A stretch of 7,475 nt of DNA from Porphyromonadaceae bacterium (GCA_003447595.1 DLYT01000159.1:2794-10268); one strand, 5' to 3'. Shown: positions 1 to 6,643, counted from the first letter of the stretch. A program made the numbers and translations. Notes: a model not told the origin generated them from the letters alone.

Positions 1-233
1 AGTCCGGCTTGTGAATCTTCTTCGAGGATAGATCCTACTTTTTGCGCGATGTAGAAATCGGCACGATCTTTTGGCAACTCATTATGTCTGATATAATAAG
101 TAAGGCCATTGTCTAGAACGCCATATCGAACTTTCGGGTCGATTGGCAGCGGCTGGGGCTGTTGCTGCTGTGCAAATACTCCAAAGCTAACGCACAAAAG
201 CAGCGTCAGCATGAATTTCTGTCTTAGACTCAT
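1..233 (-). CDS. M16 (insulinase-family) zinc peptidase, N-terminal fragment
   Basis: This is the first 77 codons of a minus-strand gene that leaves the window at its left edge. It starts at the ATG formed by bases 233-231. Residues 1-21 form a signal peptide: MSLRQKF, a hydrophobic core (LTLLLCVSFGVF), and probable cleavage after Ala21 before a Gln/Pro-rich stretch. The mature start reads VRYGVLDNGLTYYIRHNELP (residues 35-54), followed by FYIAQKVGSILEEDSQAGL. This is the characteristic opening of the M16 peptidase N-domain, with NGLTYYI followed by the V-G-S-(I/L)-x-E strand. The family's HxxEH zinc motif normally comes directly after this point, so it would lie just outside the window and catalytic competence cannot be judged. 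Family knowledge suggests a periplasmic or envelope zinc protease of roughly 900 residues in Bacteroidota. It is divergent from the operon to its right. Family call is confident; substrate is unknown. Confidence 0.88.
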   Translation of the reverse strand, partial: MSLRQKFMLTLLLCVSFGVFAQQQQPQPLPIDPKVRYGVLDNGLTYYIRHNELPKDRADFYIAQKVGSILEEDSQAG

Positions 234-250
234 AAACGGTTTTATTAATA

Positions 251-271
251 ATTGAAACGATGTTCTTCAAT
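251..271. repeat. Short inverted repeat in the M16 gene leader
   Basis: ATTGAA (251-256) and TTCAAT (266-271) form a perfect 6-bp inverted repeat with a 9-base spacer. It lies just downstream of the minus-strand -7 box, so it is in or at the start of the M16 mRNA leader. It could be a small hairpin or a half-site pair for a DNA-binding protein. In such A/T-rich DNA it could also be chance. Confidence 0.35.
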
Positions 272-278
272 ATGAGAA

Positions 279-286
279 CAAAGATA
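279..286 (-). promoter_or_regulatory. Bacteroidota-type -7 box for the M16 peptidase gene
   Basis: On the minus strand these bases read TATCTTTG, an exact match to the Bacteroides -7 consensus TAnnTTTG. The distance to the ATG at 233 allows a leader of about 40 nt. No clean TTTG -33 element is seen; the nearest candidate is TTTA (bases 307-304 read on the minus strand), 17 bp away, which is shorter than the usual 19-21 bp. The call rests on the -7 match and its position. Confidence 0.6.
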
Positions 287-407
287 TATTAAAATAAAGG
301 ACTTAAATAATATTAATCATCACTGATTTTTATGGAAATAGCCTTTATGCCCGCAATATAAGAATATTATAATATGAAAATAATAATTCATTATTAAATC
401 TGGTTTT

Positions 408-415
408 TATCTTTG
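408..415 (+). promoter_or_regulatory. Bacteroidota-type -7 box for the four-gene operon
   Basis: Bases 408-415 read TATCTTTG, an exact match to the Bacteroides TAnnTTTG -7 element. Transcription would begin near 420-424, giving a leader of about 60 nt before the ATG at 483. The -33 region is weak: no TTTG at the usual 19-21 bp spacing, only TTCA at 387-390. The position argues against the upstream in-frame TTG at 426 as the start, because that codon would fall almost at the 5' end of the transcript. Confidence 0.65.
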
Positions 416-424
416 TGTCTTGTA

Positions 425-476
425 ATTGAAAATCAGCGAACGAAACGTTCGAAAGCATAGCGTATTAATTTTCAAT
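425..476 (+). promoter_or_regulatory. Structured 5' leader: 9-bp stem enclosing a 6-bp hairpin
   Basis: ATTGAAAAT (425-433) is perfectly complementary in inverted orientation to ATTTTCAAT (468-476). Inside that outer stem sits a second perfect hairpin, CGAACG (437-442) / CGTTCG (446-451), with an AAA loop. The outer stem begins right at the predicted transcription start and ends 6 bases before the ATG at 483, so almost the whole leader could fold. The outer stem is A/U-rich and may be only marginally stable as RNA. An alternative reading is a DNA operator. I cannot match it to a known riboswitch class. Confidence 0.4.
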
Positions 477-482
477 CTAAAT

Positions 483-3400
483 ATGGGAAAATATAAGTTA
501 ATCAACAATCTGCTGGGTTGGCTGGTATTTGCTGTTGCGTCTACCGTTTATCTATTGACGATGGAGCCAACCGCCAGTTTCTGGGATTGTGGAGAGTTTA
601 TCTCCTCGGCTTACAAGCTTGAAGTAGGACACCCGCCGGGTGCTCCGTTTTTTATGCTAACTGCAAACCTATTTACTCAGTTTGCTTCGGATCCGTCTAA
701 AGTTGCAGTCATGGTGAATGCGATGTCGGCAATCTTCAGCGGTCTTACTATTTTGTTTTTATTCTGGACCATCACACACCTTGCCCGCAAAGTGATGACA
801 ACCGACGGCGAAGCCATTAGTACTTCGAAACTGATCGGTATCATGGGTAGCGGTCTTGTGGGGTCATTGGTTTACACCTTCTCCGATACGTTTTGGTTTT
901 CGGCCGTAGAGGGTGAAGTGTATGCGTACTCTTCTCTTTTTACCGCGGTGGTCTTTTGGTTGATCCTGAAATGGGAAGATGCTGCCGATAACGCTAACTC
1001 GGACAAATGGATCATCTTGATTGCTTACCTGATGGGGCTTTCGATCGGTGTCCACTTGCTCAACTTGCTGTGTATCCCGGCTATGGTGCTGGTTTACTAC
1101 TACAAAAAGTATCCGAACCCAACCTTGAAAGGTACAATTATCTCGCTGGTAGTTTCATTTGCCATTGTGGGTGTTATGATGTACGGCGTGGTACAAGGTC
1201 TGGTTGAAGTATGCGGATGGGTAGAACTATTTGCGGTGAATGTGCTTGGATTGCCTTATAATTCGGGTGTGTTTATCCACTTGTTCTTACTTGCCGGCGT
1301 ATTGATCTGGGGTATTTATGAAACGATGCGCAAAGAGGTTCATCCGGTGCGTATGCGTATTTCATTCATTCTTTCGGTGATCTTGCTGGGTATTCCGTTT
1401 ATCGGAAGCGGTTATGTGCTTGGTCTTATCATTATTGCCGCTCTTACAGGGTTTATGTTCTACTACAAAAAGTTGAACGTACACGCGCTAAATACAATCT
1501 TGATTTCGTTGATGGTAATCGTGGTGGGTTATTCATCGTATGCTACCATTATGATTCGTGCTGCCGCAGATACGCCGATGAACCAAAATGATCCGGCCGA
1601 TATCTTTACGCTTCGCACGTATCTTGCACGTGAGCAATATGGTAAAACTCCGTTGATTTACGGTCAGACTTTTGTTTCGGACGTAGAACGTGAAGGCAGA
1701 GATTGCTCTCCGGTAATGTCTGAAGAGGCTCCGGTATGGAAGCGCGTAATCAAGAAAGATGCTAACGAAAAAGATAAATATTTCGTAGTTCGTTACGACA
1801 AGGATTATAAGTATATCGACGCGTTGAATATGCTTTTCCCTCGTATGTACAGCTCGCTTCCTAACCACGTTTCGGCGTATAAGGAGTGGAGTGATTTCAA
1901 AGGAACTCCGGTTACGTTTACCCAGTGTGGAGAAACAAAGACGGTGATGAAGCCTACCTTTGCGGAGAATCTTCGTTACTTCTTCTCGTACCAAGTAAAC
2001 TTCATGTACTGGAGATACTTTATGTGGAACTTCTCGGGTCGCCAAAACGATATTCAAGGATACGGTAGCGTTGCCAACGGTAACTGGATTACAGGTATCA
2101 AGTTTATCGATTCCATGTTGGTGGGTCCGCAAGATAATCTTCCGGATTTTATCGCAGACAATAAGGGACACAATGTGTACTATATGTTGCCATTGTTGCT
2201 TGGTTTGATCGGTTTGCTGTTTCAAGTTTACTACAACCAAAAGGGTGTGCAAACGTTCTGGATTACTTTTTTCTTGTTCTTCATGACCGGTTTGGCTATT
2301 GTGCTTTACCTTAATCAAACGCCTTATCAGCCGCGCGAACGTGACTATGCGTATGCGGGTTCGTTCTATGCGTTCTGTATCTGGATTGGCTTTGGTGTAG
2401 TAGCGATTGCGAAAGGACTTGAAAAGTATGCGAAGCTTTCGGGTACGGTTTCGGCTGCTGTTTCGTCGATCGTTTGTTTGTTTGTTCCGTTCCAAATGGC
2501 CGGACAAAACTGGGACGACCACGACAGATCGGATCGTTACATTGCTCGCGATATGGGATTCAACTACCTTACTTCGTGCGATGAGAATGCGATCATTTTC
2601 ACCAACGGCGACAACGATACGTTCCCATTGTGGTATGCGCAGGAGGTAGAAGGCTTTAGAACCGACGTGCGTGTATGTAATACAAGTTACTTACAGACCG
2701 ACTGGTACATCAAACAGATGCAAAAGCAGGCTTACAATTCGGCTCCGCTTCCAATCAGCATGTCGTATGACAAGTATGTGGAAGGTACAAGGGATTTCTC
2801 GTACGTGGTAAACCTTGTAGACAAACCGCTTGAATTGAAAGATGCATTGGCGTTTGTATTGTCTGACGATGATAGAACGAAAAAGATTCCGGGTACGTCG
2901 CAACGTCTCGACTTTATCCCAACCGATAAATTGGTTTATCCGGTAGATAAAGCGGCTGCTCTTGAAAACGGAGTGGTTACTGTGGCCGACTCTGCTTCTA
3001 TTTTGGATACAATGAGTATCAGCCTTGCAGGACAAAACGTAATCGGAAAGCAAGTGCTTACGATCTATGATATGCTTCAAAATAACAATTGGGAACGTCC
3101 GATGTATTATGCAATTTCGGTTGCCAGAGATCAATACGCTGGTTTGTCTGACTACTTCCAAAAGGAAGGTCTTACGTATCGTATTGTTCCGATGAATACT
3201 GCAAATGGCGACCATGCGTTGAATACGGATAAGATGTACGACAACCTGATGAATAAGTTCGTTTGGGGTGGCGTAGATAATCCGAAGGTATACTTGGATG
3301 AAAATAGCTTACGTATGTGCCAATCGATGCGTACATTGTTTGCTGAGCTAACAGGTCAATTGATCGAGGAAGGTAAAAACGAACAGGCTTTGAAAGCGCT

Positions 3401-3728
3401 TGACTATTGCGTGAAGGTGCTTCCGTTCGAAAACGTACCGCTCGAATACAATGCGATTCCATTAGCGATCAACTATTTTAAACTTGGTGAAAATGCGAAA
3501 GCTGAAGAGATCTTGAAGAGAATCGGCGACTCGAGAAGTAAGAATCTGAACTGGTTCTTCCGCTTGAAAACAAATCAGTTTATTTCGGCATACCAAGACG
3601 TACAACAAGACTTATTCATGCTACAGGAGGTAATCCGTACATCTCAAGAATATGACTCGAAACTTGGAGAGGAATATATGGAAGACTTTAGCAATTACCG
3701 CATGGCTTTGCAGTCTTTGAATAAATAA
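483..3728 (+). CDS. DUF2723 / TMEM260-like multi-pass membrane protein, probable GT-C glycosyltransferase
   Basis: The protein has 1081 residues, typical of the long Bacteroidota members of DUF2723 (PF11028). The start is set at ATG 483, which opens MGKYKLINNLLGWLVF. An in-frame TTG at 426 would add 19 charged residues and sits at the predicted transcript start. About a dozen membrane segments fill residues 10-673, interrupted by a large extracytoplasmic loop from about 360 to 560. The first external loop holds D35-C-G-E38 and H50-P-P-G, the acidic and HPPG features of the family. Other conserved stretches are E143-G-E145-x-Y147, NQNDP (367-371) and PRERDYAYAG (617-626). A soluble C-terminal half follows, with WDDHDR (677-682), NGDNDTFP (708-715) and helical TPR-like repeats near the end. 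Human TMEM260 in this family is a protein O-mannosyltransferase, so a lipid-linked sugar donor and protein acceptor are a reasonable inference; the bacterial substrate is not known to me. First gene of the operon. Confidence 0.9.
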   Translation: MGKYKLINNLLGWLVFAVASTVYLLTMEPTASFWDCGEFISSAYKLEVGHPPGAPFFMLTANLFTQFASDPSKVAVMVNAMSAIFSGLTILFLFWTITHLARKVMTTDGEAISTSKLIGIMGSGLVGSLVYTFSDTFWFSAVEGEVYAYSSLFTAVVFWLILKWEDAADNANSDKWIILIAYLMGLSIGVHLLNLLCIPAMVLVYYYKKYPNPTLKGTIISLVVSFAIVGVMMYGVVQGLVEVCGWVELFAVNVLGLPYNSGVFIHLFLLAGVLIWGIYETMRKEVHPVRMRISFILSVILLGIPFIGSGYVLGLIIIAALTGFMFYYKKLNVHALNTILISLMVIVVGYSSYATIMIRAAADTPMNQNDPADIFTLRTYLAREQYGKTPLIYGQTFVSDVEREGRDCSPVMSEEAPVWKRVIKKDANEKDKYFVVRYDKDYKYIDALNMLFPRMYSSLPNHVSAYKEWSDFKGTPVTFTQCGETKTVMKPTFAENLRYFFSYQVNFMYWRYFMWNFSGRQNDIQGYGSVANGNWITGIKFIDSMLVGPQDNLPDFIADNKGHNVYYMLPLLLGLIGLLFQVYYNQKGVQTFWITFFLFFMTGLAIVLYLNQTPYQPRERDYAYAGSFYAFCIWIGFGVVAIAKGLEKYAKLSGTVSAAVSSIVCLFVPFQMAGQNWDDHDRSDRYIARDMGFNYLTSCDENAIIFTNGDNDTFPLWYAQEVEGFRTDVRVCNTSYLQTDWYIKQMQKQAYNSAPLPISMSYDKYVEGTRDFSYVVNLVDKPLELKDALAFVLSDDDRTKKIPGTSQRLDFIPTDKLVYPVDKAAALENGVVTVADSASILDTMSISLAGQNVIGKQVLTIYDMLQNNNWERPMYYAISVARDQYAGLSDYFQKEGLTYRIVPMNTANGDHALNTDKMYDNLMNKFVWGGVDNPKVYLDENSLRMCQSMRTLFAELTGQLIEEGKNEQALKALDYCVKVLPFENVPLEYNAIPLAINYFKLGENAKAEEILKRIGDSRSKNLNWFFRLKTNQFISAYQDVQQDLFMLQEVIRTSQEYDSKLGEEYMEDFSNYRMALQSLNK

Positions 3729-3734
3729 GATTTT

Positions 3735-4361
3735 ATGTTTATTGAACAACCCCCGCTTTTATACAGAGTGCTGTTCCCGGGGGCAATCTGGAGAATCCCG
3801 TCGTCGAAGAAGTGTGTTTACCTCACCTTCGACGACGGTCCGATTCCCGAGGTTACACCATGGGTACTGGATGAATTGGATCGCCTGGATGTGAAGGCGA
3901 CTTTTTTTTGTGTTGGAGATAATGTGAGGAAATACCCTGATGTGTATAAGATGGTGCTCGATAGAGGCCACGACGTAGGAAATCATACCTTCAACCACAT
4001 TCAAGGTCTGCGCTATTGGACCAAGAATTATATGAAGAATATTCGCAAAGCGGCAGAATTGATCAAAAGTAAACTCTACCGTCCTCCGCATGGACACATG
4101 CGAATATTACAAACCCTACTTCTACGAAGAAGTTACAAGATTATCATGTGGGACGTTGTGACCCGTGATTACAGCCCTTTACTTACACCTGAAGAGGTTT
4201 TTGAAGTTGTTAAGAAATATACCCGTAACGGGTCTATCATTGTTTTTCATGATTCGCTTAAAGCGGAAAAGAATATGAAATATGCGATGCCTAAAGCTGT
4301 AGAGTGGCTAAAGGCGGAAGGATATGAATTTAAATTACTCCCTAAAGAATGGATAAAATAG
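3735..4361 (+). CDS. Polysaccharide deacetylase family protein (CE4 / NodB domain)
   Basis: A 208-residue protein made almost entirely of a NodB/CE4 deacetylase fold. Motif 1 is TFDDGP (31-36), with D33 as candidate catalytic base and D34 as metal ligand. Motif 2 is H84-T-F-N-H88, the two metal-binding histidines. Motif 3 is R116-P-P-H-G120, where a His replaces the usual Tyr/Phe. Motif 4 is MWDVVTRDYS (138-147). Motif 5 is IVFHDS, with H172. All metal and acid/base residues are therefore present. Such enzymes remove N-acetyl (or formyl) groups from amino sugars in a metal-dependent way. There is no signal peptide or clear membrane segment, which is odd if the substrate is an exported polysaccharide and suggests a cytoplasmic or membrane-face substrate. 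ATG 3735 is 6 bases after the previous stop, and the 3' end overlaps queG by 13 bases. Specific substrate unknown. Confidence 0.9.
   Translation: MFIEQPPLLYRVLFPGAIWRIPSSKKCVYLTFDDGPIPEVTPWVLDELDRLDVKATFFCVGDNVRKYPDVYKMVLDRGHDVGNHTFNHIQGLRYWTKNYMKNIRKAAELIKSKLYRPPHGHMRILQTLLLRRSYKIIMWDVVTRDYSPLLTPEEVFEVVKKYTRNGSIIVFHDSLKAEKNMKYAMPKAVEWLKAEGYEFKLLPKEWIK
3798..3838. repeat. Perfect 12-bp G/C-rich inverted repeat inside the deacetylase gene
   Basis: CCGTCGTCGAAG (3798-3809) is the exact reverse complement of CTTCGACGACGG (3827-3838), separated by 17 bases. It begins about 63 bases into the coding sequence. The right arm encodes the Phe-Asp-Asp-Gly of the catalytic TFDDGP motif and the left arm encodes Pro-Ser-Ser-Lys. 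There is no T-run after it, so it is not an intrinsic terminator. It may form a strong mRNA hairpin just after the gene junction. Confidence 0.6.
4087..4102. repeat. Small inverted repeat at deacetylase motif 3
   Basis: CGCATG (4087-4092) and CATGCG (4097-4102) form a perfect 6-bp stem around a GACA tetraloop. It coincides with codons for the PHGHMR stretch of motif 3. It is short and fully explained by coding constraint if the motif is conserved; listed because the same gene holds the larger 12-bp repeat. Confidence 0.3.
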
Positions 4362-5275
4362 AAGCAACAAAGCTGATTCGAGATAAGGCCTTCTCTTTGG
4401 GCTTCTCGGCTTGTGGCTTTGCTCCTTCTGAGTCTGTTGACCCTGCTTTCCGTAACAAATACGCAGAATGGCTTCGTTGCGGGAAGCAGGCCTCAATGGC
4501 TTATCTCGATAATCATTTCGAAAAAAGAATGGATCCGCGCTTGCTCGTGGAGGGTTCTAAATCGATCATCGTAGTGGCGCTCAACTACTACCCCTCAATA
4601 CTGCAAAATCCCGACGCTCCGCAAGTGTCTTATTATGCTTACGGAGAAGACTACCATACTGTCGTTAAAGACAAACTCGCTCAACTCTTTCAATATATTC
4701 ATACAGAAATAGCTCCGATAGAAGGACGAATGTTTACGGATTCGGCTCCCGTATGGGAACGTTATTGGGCTTGGAAGGCCGGACTGGGCTGGATAGGCAA
4801 GAGTATGCAATTGATTATTCCCAATGCCGGAACGTACTTCTTTCTCGGCGAATTGATCATCGACTTGGAACTAGACTATGCTACTCCGCAGCAATCGCGC
4901 TGTGGTTCGTGCTCGCGTTGTATCGACAACTGCCCTACTAAGGCTTTGATCGGTGGTGTTGAACTGGATGCCAACCGTTGTTTGTCTTATTTGACAATTG
5001 AGAATCGGGGGGATATTCCTCATGAGTTTGAACAGGCTTTGGGGAATCGTGTATATGGCTGCGATACGTGCCAACTGGTGTGCCCGTGGAATAAGTTTGC
5101 CAAACCTAACGAAACGGCCGAGTTTAAACCGAAACCGGAACTGCTGAGTTGGACAAAGGAATTCGTGCAATCGATGTCTCGCGAAGAGTTTAATCGGCTT
5201 TTTAAAGGCTCTGCCGTAAAAAGGGCTAAATTTGAAGGATGGCAACGGAATGCTGCTTTGCTATCAAAAAAGTAA
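4349..5275 (+). CDS. queG: tRNA epoxyqueuosine(34) reductase QueG
   Basis: The protein has 308 residues. QueG reduces epoxyqueuosine to queuosine at the wobble position of GUN-anticodon tRNAs in the cytoplasm, using cobalamin and two [4Fe-4S] clusters. The N-terminal cobalamin-binding reductase part carries TDSAPVWERYWAWKAGLGWIGK, in which D131 matches the proposed catalytic Asp of the family. The ferredoxin-like part has C185-x2-C188-x2-C191-x3-C195-P, then C211, then C238-x2-C241-x3-C245-P, giving eight cysteines in the expected two-cluster arrangement. It ends at VKRAKFEGWQRNAALL and lacks most of the C-terminal HEAT-like extension of the 370-390-residue proteobacterial and firmicute enzymes; short versions are usual in Bacteroidota. 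The ATG overlaps the deacetylase stop by 13 bases in another frame, implying coupled expression. Activity depends on a cobalamin supply, and no B12 or other queuosine gene lies in the window. Confidence 0.96.
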   Translation: MDKIEATKLIRDKAFSLGFSACGFAPSESVDPAFRNKYAEWLRCGKQASMAYLDNHFEKRMDPRLLVEGSKSIIVVALNYYPSILQNPDAPQVSYYAYGEDYHTVVKDKLAQLFQYIHTEIAPIEGRMFTDSAPVWERYWAWKAGLGWIGKSMQLIIPNAGTYFFLGELIIDLELDYATPQQSRCGSCSRCIDNCPTKALIGGVELDANRCLSYLTIENRGDIPHEFEQALGNRVYGCDTCQLVCPWNKFAKPNETAEFKPKPELLSWTKEFVQSMSREEFNRLFKGSAVKRAKFEGWQRNAALLSKK

Positions 5276-5300
5276 GACTTTTATTAATTATTTAAATACC

Positions 5301-6620
5301 ATGAATAGATTATTTAGACTCGTATTGTTGCTTGCCTTGGCAAGTGTGTATCCGTCGGTATATGCTTCGACGCAACAACCGATTTCTGCGCAGGTAGCGC
5401 AGAGTGACCTTGTATCAAAGCTTGAAAAGGAAAATCGTTTCTCCGATATAAAGAAACTCGAAAGCGATCATTATGCCGAAAAGTATGTGTGCTTTATCGA
5501 TCAACCGCTCGATCATGCCAACCCGAATTCGGATCGTTTCAAACAACGTTTCGTGGTGATGCATGTGGGTTTTGATAAACCAACTGTCCTGGTTACCGAA
5601 GGGTATGGTGGTGCTTATGCCATGAATCCTCGCTACCGTGAGGAGCTTTCGAAGCTGTTTGATGCAAACGTGGTGTTTGTTGAGCATCGCTACTTCTTAG
5701 AGTCTACTCCGCAACCTCTCGACTGGTCGTATCTTACTGCCGAAAATTCTGCGTATGATTTGCATAACGTGACTACGGCTATGAAGAAGATTTATCCGGG
5801 TAAGTGGATGAGTACGGGTATCAGCAAAGGCGGTCAGACTACGATTATCTACCGTACTTTCTTCCCGGAAGATGTGGATATTTCTGTTCCGTATGTGGCT
5901 CCGGTGTGTCGTGATGTAGAGGATGGTCGCCACGAACCTTTCCTTCGTAAAGTGGGAACAAAGAAAGATCGTCTGATTATTGAGGGTTATCAGTTGGAGG
6001 TATTGAAGCGTCGCGAGGAGATTCAACCGATGTTTGATGCGTATTGTAAAGACAAAGGGCTTCAATTTAACCTAGGCCAGGAAGAAGTTTTAGATTATAC
6101 GGTACTGGAGTATTCGTTCTCGATCTGGCAATGGGGAACGCCTACATCAACCATCCCGACAAAAGATGCATCGACGAAAGAGATTTTTGATCATTTGATG
6201 AAGATCTGTGCTCCGGATTATTTCGCAAAGGGTCAATCGACCGAATCGTTCTTTGTGCAAGCTTCGAAGGAATTGGGTTATTATGGCTACGATATCAAAC
6301 CGTTTAAAAAGTATTTGAAGGTAAAGGATACGAAGGGTTATTTGAATGCGATTATGCTTCCTGACGGCCTTACAACTACGTTTGATCATACGTTGCACAA
6401 TAAGATTAATTCGTTTCTAAAGGGGAACGATCCGAAAATGATCTTCGTGTATGGGCAAAATGACCCTTGGACGGCTGCCGGGATTACTTCTCTGAAAAAT
6501 AAAGAGAACGTGTTTATTGCAATTGAACCGAATGGCAGCCACCTAGCGCGCATAGGAACGCTTCCGGAAGAGATTAAACAGGAAGTGATGCGACGTATCA
6601 CTAAATGGCTAAATGAATAG
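5301..6620 (+). CDS. Secreted S37/S28-family serine peptidase (prolyl aminopeptidase-like)
   Basis: A 439-residue exported hydrolase. The start is set at ATG 5301, which gives a clean signal peptide: MNRLFR, a Leu-rich core, and a V-Y-A site with cleavage after about residue 22. The longer in-frame reading from 5232 would overlap queG and bury the signal. The mature part opens with the family's FIDQPLDHANPNSDRFKQRF stretch, then VTEGYGG and VFVEHRYF, typical of the S28/S37 alpha/beta-hydrolase peptidases. The nucleophile elbow is G173-I-S175-K-G-G178. The remaining triad candidates are D388 in YGQNDPW and H414 in NGSHLAR. A helical cap probably lies between about residues 215 and 365. Relatives release dipeptides or tripeptides from proline-containing peptides; the precise specificity is not visible here. 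It follows queG by 25 bases with no promoter box seen, and a hairpin terminator follows it, so it is probably the last gene of the operon. S37 versus S28 assignment is uncertain. Confidence 0.85.
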   Translation: MNRLFRLVLLLALASVYPSVYASTQQPISAQVAQSDLVSKLEKENRFSDIKKLESDHYAEKYVCFIDQPLDHANPNSDRFKQRFVVMHVGFDKPTVLVTEGYGGAYAMNPRYREELSKLFDANVVFVEHRYFLESTPQPLDWSYLTAENSAYDLHNVTTAMKKIYPGKWMSTGISKGGQTTIIYRTFFPEDVDISVPYVAPVCRDVEDGRHEPFLRKVGTKKDRLIIEGYQLEVLKRREEIQPMFDAYCKDKGLQFNLGQEEVLDYTVLEYSFSIWQWGTPTSTIPTKDASTKEIFDHLMKICAPDYFAKGQSTESFFVQASKELGYYGYDIKPFKKYLKVKDTKGYLNAIMLPDGLTTTFDHTLHNKINSFLKGNDPKMIFVYGQNDPWTAAGITSLKNKENVFIAIEPNGSHLARIGTLPEEIKQEVMRRITKWLNE

Positions 6621-6643
6621 GATCTAAATCGAATAGATATGAT

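Larger units (their letters stand above)
234..482. other. Divergent, A/T-rich intergenic promoter region
   Basis: These 249 bases separate the minus-strand M16 gene from the plus-strand operon. They are much richer in A/T than the genes on either side. I see no open frame worth calling and no RNA gene. The region holds two exact TATCTTTG boxes pointing outward (minus strand 286-279, plus strand 408-415) and inverted repeats in both leaders. About 120 bases between the two boxes (287-407) show no recognisable element. The 8-mer AATTGAAA occurs in both leaders (250-257 and 424-431). Confidence 0.75.

Noticed and set aside
234..425. Small RNA, riboswitch or CRISPR-like array in the divergent region
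   Set aside because: No regular repeats, no terminator-like hairpin and no known riboswitch core are visible; the only signals are the two promoter boxes and the leader repeats.
426..482. TTG-initiated 19-residue N-terminal extension of the DUF2723 protein
   Set aside because: It lies within a few bases of the predicted transcription start and inside the leader inverted repeat. It adds a charged segment before the first membrane helix, whereas ATG 483 gives the expected family start.
1533..2522. 329-codon open frame on the minus strand inside the DUF2723 gene
   Set aside because: It is fully antisense to a conserved coding sequence. Its translation is rich in Arg/Thr/His with no recognisable domain and looks like a codon-bias shadow.
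2691..3215. 174-codon minus-strand frame inside the DUF2723 gene
   Set aside because: Antisense shadow of the conserved C-terminal half, with no domain and no promoter evidence.
5268..5282. AAAAGT-AAG-ACTTTT inverted repeat over the queG stop as a terminator
   Set aside because: The stem is only 6 bp and nearly all A/T. The next gene starts 25 bases after queG with no promoter of its own visible, so read-through is more likely.
5232..5300. Upstream extension of the peptidase gene overlapping queG
   Set aside because: The extra 23 residues precede a complete signal peptide that begins at ATG 5301, so the longer start would spoil export.
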